From positions 9,036,098 through 9,100,097 of the forward strand of contig NC_061476.1 in NCBI RefSeq assembly GCF_022581195.2: DNA of 64,000 bases. Reading direction: 5' to 3'. Below are positions 56,900-64,000 of the stretch, piece after piece. The position numbers and the translations under genes were made by a program. Below the pieces are notes generated by a model. The model had not been told where the DNA came from, searched no databases, and saw nothing but the letters and a program-made list of their open reading frames with translations. Positions within the stretch are counted from its first letter, which is position 1, and every line of letters starts with the position of its first letter. This stretch comes from Helicoverpa zea (Eukaryota; Arthropoda; Insecta; Lepidoptera; Noctuidae).

Positions 56900-59800
56900 C
56901 AACACATCGACAAAGGATCACACATTAATACAAATGACATAAAAACATGTAATGTTGCTATTTATATTTTCTTTATACAGTTAAATGAGGGCGTCATGAG
57001 GCGGCTTCAATTTAGGACAGATATTACAAGCAGGAACAAATACTCCACAAAGCCTTATCATGTTCAAGATTCTTGTGTGATTTCTGCGTAAGAACACTTG
57101 CACTGTTAACATTATCGTTTAGTGCAAGTGAGTGAGTGACAAAAGGCAGACGAGCTCGGAAGGTGCCGAGAGGCGTCTGGCGCGCCATGACGACACTGCT
57201 GCGTGCGTTACGCAAGACAATTGCCAAATGTGGTGTCAGGCCTGTCACCTCGGCCGCCGCCTCCACGACCTCCCCATACAATTACCATAGGGTCGAATAA
57301 ATTAAACGCGAATATGTTTCCAACCTCTTTATTAGCGAACTTTACAACATTTTCAACAATACCATGTGAAGATGTGGGATCGTGTAGATATTGGGTGTGA
57401 TGTCCTGTGAACTGGTATGCATGAAAAACTGCTAAAATGACTCGCATACATACATAGATACAAAGCAACCGCTAAGGCCTAAAAGCTGTGTACTTCTTTG
57501 ACGTGAAACGGTATACAATGTTAATAGTTTCGCCATAAACAAACAGTGATATCACAGAACAAAGAATCGATCGCTTATCCAGAGACCAACAGACATTGTC
57601 TTTAATTTGAGGCGATAATTTACAACTTCTAAAGCATTAATCAGACATTGTATAAAAGAAGTTAATAAACGATTTATTTACTGTAAAATTGTACCTACAT
57701 ACATATATACAACTTGCTGCACCTTACATCCTGATATTTCGAATAAAATTCAGTTACATTCAGTTTGAGCGATATCTGGTGTGAGAATTTCGGGCGAATA
57801 TCAGGAGGTCATGAAACTAGGACGAGGTATGTTCGCCTAATAAATTCGTAAGGCAATTACCTCGCTGCAGCTACCCGGGCACGCAACGCACACTGCATTT
57901 CATTACCGACGCTCCATTAGCTGATATAATAATTGCAGGTGCTGGCCGAAACATCCTCCGGAATGCAACGGTAACTTTGCATAGTAATGCGCCCCTCATG
58001 TGTGAACATCTACTTAATTACGATACTTGTTGGGTAATCCTTTACTGCTAGGCTTTGTGAGGCTAATGAACTGTAGCAACAAAACAAAATGTTTCTAGAG
58101 CATACCTACTTCAATGATATGCCTGAAGTTGCTTTCCTTGCATTGAAAGTCTGGTAATTGTTTTTTTATATCATACAAGTGTTCAGTATAAGACGTTTTC
58201 GTGTGGCTGTAACGCACCAATTGCTAGCCTTGTAGCTATCTGTCAAATTGACGGGAAAATTCGAGAAAACTACGAATTCTATTGCACGCGAGCATCAGAA
58301 CATGATGGATTACAATTAGTCGCGCAGACTTATTATGAGAAGAATTCGCATGTATGTACTATATTGGATGTTATCCACAAATAATCCTTAGGAGCTTTTC
58401 ATAAACTTACTACTAATTAGCATGTTGCAGGGAAAGAAAAGAGCGAAAGTAGCTGAAAACGAAACCACAATCAAGTGAAAACTTGTGTCTATCCTAATAG
58501 GATTTAGACAGATACCAATATGAGGGACTCACTCGTTAACAAAGGACGTAACTGCCGCAAGTAAACAAAAGAGGTATTTTCAGGAAAACATAGAAATAAA
58601 AGAGGTATTTTCATTAATTTGCGGCAAGTGCGAACGAGATGATCCTTTATCGAGATAAGGACAGCAATGGGAATGATGGATATAACTCATAAGACGACTG
58701 AATCAATTGTACCGTGCAATTGGAAATATATCAAGGACACATTTACAAAAAAAATATCCTTTCTGTATCGTACAGCATCGTCACACAAGAATTACAAACG
58801 GTACAAGTGTGGCTCAATCGCGCATAAATTATTTCAATTTATTTCGCCCTAAGCGAGTATGCAAATCAAAGTGCCACAATAATTTCTCAATACATGAGCA
58901 ATTTCCCATGATGTAGGCGTAAATGACCTTTTATGATACCGAAAATATAGGAATTTTAGAACACACGCTTCACTAGTGATATTAAAGTCTATTTGTAGCA
59001 CCTAGCTTACTTAAAATAACCAAGAATCTTCGACATTTCAATTAATACAATTTGTATATTATGTAAATTTAATTACAAATTGTAAGGGAACTATTGCCCA
59101 GTGCTAGAAATTACACAATCTAATGTCAACCTACACTTAAATTGCCTATCCTTATTGTACCTTTGTCTTGTTTAATTAGTTTCTATACGATTCTTGTAAT
59201 TCTAATGATATGTTGTGTTTTCTCTACGAAACAACTTCTTCCCTCGGTTATCACAATAACCACATCATATGTAGTGACAGCAATCTAACTAGGTGTTTCT
59301 CTCACGTGAACGCTGACAAATGACAAATGGTCGCCCATACATCTACAATTCTACATACCTAGCGTATAAGGGATATGAAGGCGATAGATCCGATATCCGA
59401 TAAGATTTCCTACTTCCCACAATTGCTGTCGGTAAGCAAATTTTGGCAATACTTATTATACAATAGAGGCCAGGCCCACTAACTGTGAGCTCATCGCGTG
59501 GACTCTCACTGTCAAATACGTCGAAGTAGGACATTCGCGACAACCCGCTACAACGACTGAAGAAATAACTATGTAAACCAGAGCACTGGCAATGTGTGCA
59601 TCCTGGATATTGAGTTGAGAGTGCGTGGTGTACGCAAATCTATGGTATCGCCGAGTCACAGCCGAGTGGTCAGAGGTCGGTCGTGTAACGTTACGTACAC
59701 ACCGACACCGCGGCCGAGTTGGCCAACCCGCGCTCGACCGGCAAGTGCTAAATGTGCACTGATTAGCAACTCACATATCAATACGCCAAATTCACAGCTT

Positions 59801-61500
59801 GGGAACGGTCGGGAGCAACGATGCAAGTGCAACATGAACACAAACTTGAGTGAAACATGCGACGGTAACCTTGAGCAATGCAATGAAAACGATCAATGAA
59901 GACTGCGACTGCGTGCTGTACACTAACATAATATGCCGATGTAGGTGTTCCACCCGCTGACATTTCTTTCAAATCTAGCTCTTATCCATCATACAACCTA
60001 AAAAGATAGTTCTAACATGTGCTAGGCAACGCCAAGTTGGAACGAATTGTTGACCATTAAGCTCCAAACCAAGTGTAGAAAACCCTATGTATTACTCAAG
60101 ACAATAACATGAGAGATTGCCAATCATTTTGTAATGCCATAAATAGCCTCACATCAAGTTATATAAGCAATCAATGCTTATTTTAAGTTATGGCATCGTA
60201 AACTATCCAACGAGTTGCTAATCGTAAACTCATATTATTTTTGTGAACGTGGTGATGAAATGTATTCTTTGGTCAGCCTTGTTTTCTTTACTACCAAAAA
60301 TAAAAAACGTAACCAAAGTTTCCAACAACCCAAATACAAGAGGATGATCTGCAGCAGTCACTTCTCTTGTTATTCACACGTTTTCCATGTAGTGTGCGCA
60401 TCGCGTGTAGTGTCGCGCAAACTGGACAGACTACTATAAACCGCTTTTCTGTTCGCGTGCTGGATTAAGCAGTTTACGAGCTCGTTGTCTCGTAAAACTT
60501 TACAAATTATAAAACTGCACGGATCATCCTGACAGCATATTTAACGTGTGTTCGTCCAACTAATCTGTTGAGCTATAGTTTATTACTCAGACAGAATATT
60601 ATAATTCGTCTACATAAAGGTATTTATTTGGGCCTGACATAACATTAAGTATACCATTAAGGTGAAGACTAGTCAGCTCAAACCCGCTCAGACACTGAAA
60701 CCCCTCTTAATCCCTCTCCGAGCATGATGTATTCAACAAAAATCATTTGATCCAAAATTATGACGCCATGTAAAATTCTAAGTCTGTCATAGACATCTTT
60801 TGTCAAATTCGTGACGTGGATCTTGCACATGAGGTCCTTCCTGCCTGTTCGGTTAGCACAAGGAAGCGACTTTATCACTTCGCATCGTCCCACATACTCG
60901 CGTGATATGACGGCTAAACTTAGATCTTTATAAAAATTGAGAAGCCAAATCTAGGCCATCGTCGTCGTAAAACTGAGAGTGAACGTCGCGATAGCATTAA
61001 TGCTAAATTAGCTTTTTATGTTGAATTCGTATCCTTTATTGTTAATATAGGAGTGGCATTAATACGGGCGACTCATTCAGGTGGCGCATATTAATAACCC
61101 CCTTACGTAGGCACCGCCATGTTCACACCAGGCGTCATTTCTTCACACATTTTTTGCCAGTCTACTTGTAAAGCGTTGCGCATGACCTGAATAATAGCGA
61201 ACAGCGGCGTAGTGCTCCGGCGCGTCACAAACGTACGCTCACTATAAAAACCTATCAATTCACCAGACAATTAATTGCCAACTCGTAAATGCCGTAATAA
61301 AAAGATAACTTCAATTTTTAAAGTCGGTTAAACAATTCGAGAGGCGTCGTGGGGCCCGATCTAGGGTGTCTATCACAAACTTAAACAGCCAATAAGGTGT
61401 GCTAAGAGACACTTGAAGTAGTTATGTAAGTAGTTCAAGGCGGGTCATTGGCAGCAGACGATATTGTTGCAGACATGAGCCAGACGGACAAAAAAGTGAA
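56900..61500. other. Upstream region of Pur-alpha; 5' UTR exons not located
   Basis: At least one non-coding exon must splice onto the acceptor at 56897. CpG-richer patches near 57180-57260 and 59640-59750 are candidate promoter areas. No further gene is supported. Confidence 0.35.
60678..60941 (-). other. Unrecognised open frame of about 85 codons
   Basis: An open minus-strand frame between two stops reads SREYVGRCEVIKSLPC ... IHVTNLTKDVYDRLRILHGV. The amino-acid mix looks less random than most frames here, but I recognise no domain, and no splice or promoter context supports it. Confidence 0.15.
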
Positions 61501-61539
61501 ACCTGTGTTTTTCATTAAAAAAGGGAACAAATATAATGA

Positions 61540-62470
61540 CCACCATAAAATGCTTTGATACCCTTAGTTTTGCAACCAGAAAAATCTACTGAACACCAGA
61601 AAAATAAAGTCTAAAAATGTAATAGTACCAGCTATTTTAGTCACGACTTCACTTTAAATTGTATTCGACCACCAAATTTAGTAAATGATCACCAACTCTT
61701 GACGACCAAATTAATGTATTATTTTTGCCTAAATAAGTCACTGTGATTGCCATAAAATGTAGGCTTATTATCAAATAAAGTATTATGATGCCATATTAAG
61801 TTATGTGTCCGGCTTGCAATGCATGCGTGAGTGTCAGTATGACGAGTGACAGGGGAAAATGGAAGAAAATGACATATTGCGCCGACCCCAAGTAAAATTG
61901 GGAACAGGGCAGGAGAAAGAAGAAGAAGAATGTGTTTCTCAATACACTCCCTCGAAAACACACTCTTATCGCACTGTTTAGAGGCATGCAATAGACAATT
62001 TTCCACCCTAGTGCAGGAAAAGGGTCCCCATAATGTAATTACATTTATTGTATCAGGCCGAACTTATTTTTTTGGAGTCAGTTTACTTAAACAGGATAGC
62101 AAGATGTAAAAACTTTGATTATCATTTTATATTAAAACGCTGGTATAATTTTGATGATCATTCACTACTTTTGGTGATCATTTACTACTTTTGGGATAAC
62201 AATGATTTATTTGGACTCATTTTGCTTAAATAGGATAGCAGAATGTAAAAACTTTGGTTATCATTTTACTTTAAAATGGTGGTTTAATTTTGGTGATCAT
62301 TTACTATTTTTGGCTTGCGCATGATTTATTTTGGAGTAATTTCACTTAAATGGGATAGCAAAGTGTTAAAACTTTGGTTATCATTTTACATTAAAATGCG
62401 AGTTTCATTTTGGTGATCATTTACTATTTTTGTCTGCTATTTGTTACTATTTCTGGTGATCAGTTAAACA
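61540..62470. repeat. Repeat block with GTGATCATTTACTA units in both orientations
   Basis: Three direct units with the marker GGATAGCA at 62094, 62233 and 62353 each contain GTGATCATTTACTATTTTTG. Related sequence in the opposite orientation (GTAAATGATCACCAA) occurs at 61680-61700. This suggests a palindromic, tandemly structured transposable element; the edges are unclear. Confidence 0.6.
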
Positions 62471-64000
62471 TAAGCCATTAAAAAAACCTCAGCCGCAGCA
62501 TGCTTGGTAATGAATGAAGAAACGAAACGACAGTCACGTTATGAGCCACAACTATGAAACGTTCACTTGAAATTCATCTAATTGTTGTACGGTCGTTTAC
62601 TCAAATAATTAATTTCGCGCTATTTCGTTACGATTCTTATTTGAGAGCGATTGCAACATTGACAGATTACAAATTGTCTGTCTGGAAGTTATGCCTCTTT
62701 TTCAAATGATTAAGTTGATTGAGAGGCGGCTGACGTCATCGCATGTAGCGTATTTTGGCAGCCTCCAGCGAGACCCTAGAGATTGAGCGGCGCTCGGGCA
62801 TCATGCGCCATTCAAACATCGTTATCTACGTTATTTTGAAATAATACATTCTAAATTCGATGTACGTCGCCTAGCTCTACAGCGGCAGCGGCTCGGTCAT
62901 TACATAAAACTTGGTTCGGCCTAATAGATTTCACCTTAGCGACGTGACGAGAGGTCCAATCTCGTGGCCCAAGTGAATATGATGCCCTTGACTACATCCA
63001 CTTGTACTATCAAACTACGCTTTTGTTACAGCTACCCCCAAATGTATTGCGCGACTGAGTATTAATGTTTGCTCTATCTTTTGTTGTTAATACGCTAAAC
63101 CGGACCGACTCAAATGACGGGGTCACCTGAAACCCGGAAAACAAAGACGAATGTTAATATTGAGGAGGACCTTGCGCTTTCGTCAATATTAACTTGAAGA
63201 TGAGGAAAATAATTTCCTAAATGTTTTCAATTACATAATTTGTTTTAGTAGCAAAAAGTTAAGATCTCGCATAAGGCATTCTGCTAATTTAACTGCTGCT
63301 AAAACAATAAATATTAATACATATATGAATTTGCATACTAGCATTAAATTGTTCATTACGTAATTAGTTCCAGTAATTCTTAATTTCATTTCAGTTTCAT
63401 TCTTTTTTTTTTAAGGTGCTACAAAGATCTTGAACTGCTGCTTGGTTCTGGCTTAGTGCACACTGTCATTTGATGTTAAATAAACTTCTGAACTTGTTGA
63501 GTTGCAAAATTTTAATACACATGACACTCTTTGTATATGATTGCATCTGTGTGTCTCCATGTTGATATATATCTTTGTATATACTGTATTAATTGGTTTC
63601 ATGGATGCAACGATATATAAACATACCATATTTTAACTGATTAATAAATACTTGATAAAAACATTTTGATTGCCAAATATATTTGTGTACACTGGACAAC
63701 TTATTGCTTAAGATTAATCAGTGCAACAAATGTTTAAATGACTGTCTGTAACTTCATGTTACAATGTGCAAGGGATATTATTGTAGAAACCATATCTAGA
63801 TCCAGTTCATGTCAAAAAGAAATTGAAAGGATGCCAATTTGCAATGTAAACTTACAGAGCTATTTGTTAAATATAGATTTCTAACATGCCTTACAATTTT
63901 ATATTACTTTGACAAATTCACTACTGGTTTTAGTCTTATAGATTAATGAATGCAGCAAATAGAAGCAATATTGCTACAGAGTCAACTCCATTTAATCATT
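62471..64000. other. No gene seen; GC-richer promoter-like patch at 62725-62900
   Basis: The palindrome TGACGTCA (62731-62738), a CRE/ATF-type site, lies in a patch with GCAGCGGCTCGG. It could be a promoter of an upstream Pur-alpha exon, but no transcript start can be placed. Confidence 0.25.

Noticed and set aside
62731..62738. TGACGTCA as a functional CRE of Pur-alpha
   Set aside because: One 8-bp palindrome in a 64-kb window is weak evidence and no transcription start could be placed; listed only inside a low-confidence region entry.

Overview
The window reads as nuclear DNA of a moth or butterfly, possibly a noctuoid. It is AT-rich with GC-rich islands, has small exons with GT-AG introns, and is dense in repeats I recognise as lepidopteran: TCTATACTAATATTATAAAG Helitron ends, a tRNA-derived SINE ending in ATGATGATGA, jockey/CR1-like LINEs, and CAGTGCCG-type hAT ends. 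No species can be assigned from the sequence alone. Nothing bacterial, organellar or CRISPR-like was seen.

One cellular gene is certain. An orthologue of Pur-alpha (purine-rich single-stranded nucleic-acid binding protein) lies on the minus strand. Eight coding exons between 56879 and 47344 join in phase into about 282 codons carrying three PUR repeats. The C-terminal tail comes from a Gly/Ala-rich 96-nt exon and a 36-nt terminal exon. A repeat-poor stretch from about 40.7 to 47.3 kb, with CpG-rich blocks and GC-rich hairpins, follows the stop codon and could be a very long 3' UTR; that is inference. The 56.9-64 kb stretch should hold the 5' UTR exons and promoter, which I could not place.

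The left part (1-19 kb) is intergenic or intronic sequence with scattered repeats: a LINE fragment (1.46-3.4 kb), two Helitron-like copies, a Harbinger-like MITE with GC-rich ends (6959-7365), a decayed TIR transposon holding a broken zinc-finger-type gene and a SINE (9.76-11.49 kb), and a 391-bp MITE (17913-18303).

The middle (19-40 kb) is a transposon nest: an antisense LINE with an intact FADD motif (19.5-21.5 kb), a LINE endonuclease fragment (22.4-23.1 kb), a hairpin-headed repeat (23.09-24.17 kb), a Ty3/gypsy retrotransposon on the minus strand (24.17-33.84 kb), an antisense LINE split by a hAT element that itself contains a Helitron and another hAT-like element (34.4-37.3 kb), and a sense-strand LINE (37.3-39.4 kb). 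Target-site duplications recoverable by eye give the order of insertion for many layers. The gypsy LTRs are almost identical by eye although its coding region has at least four lesions.

No wholly new defence or biosynthetic system was found. The most interesting items are the C-terminal exons and long downstream region of Pur-alpha, related MITE-like elements sitting about 50 bp from two of its splice donors, and the nested transposons with readable insertion scars.
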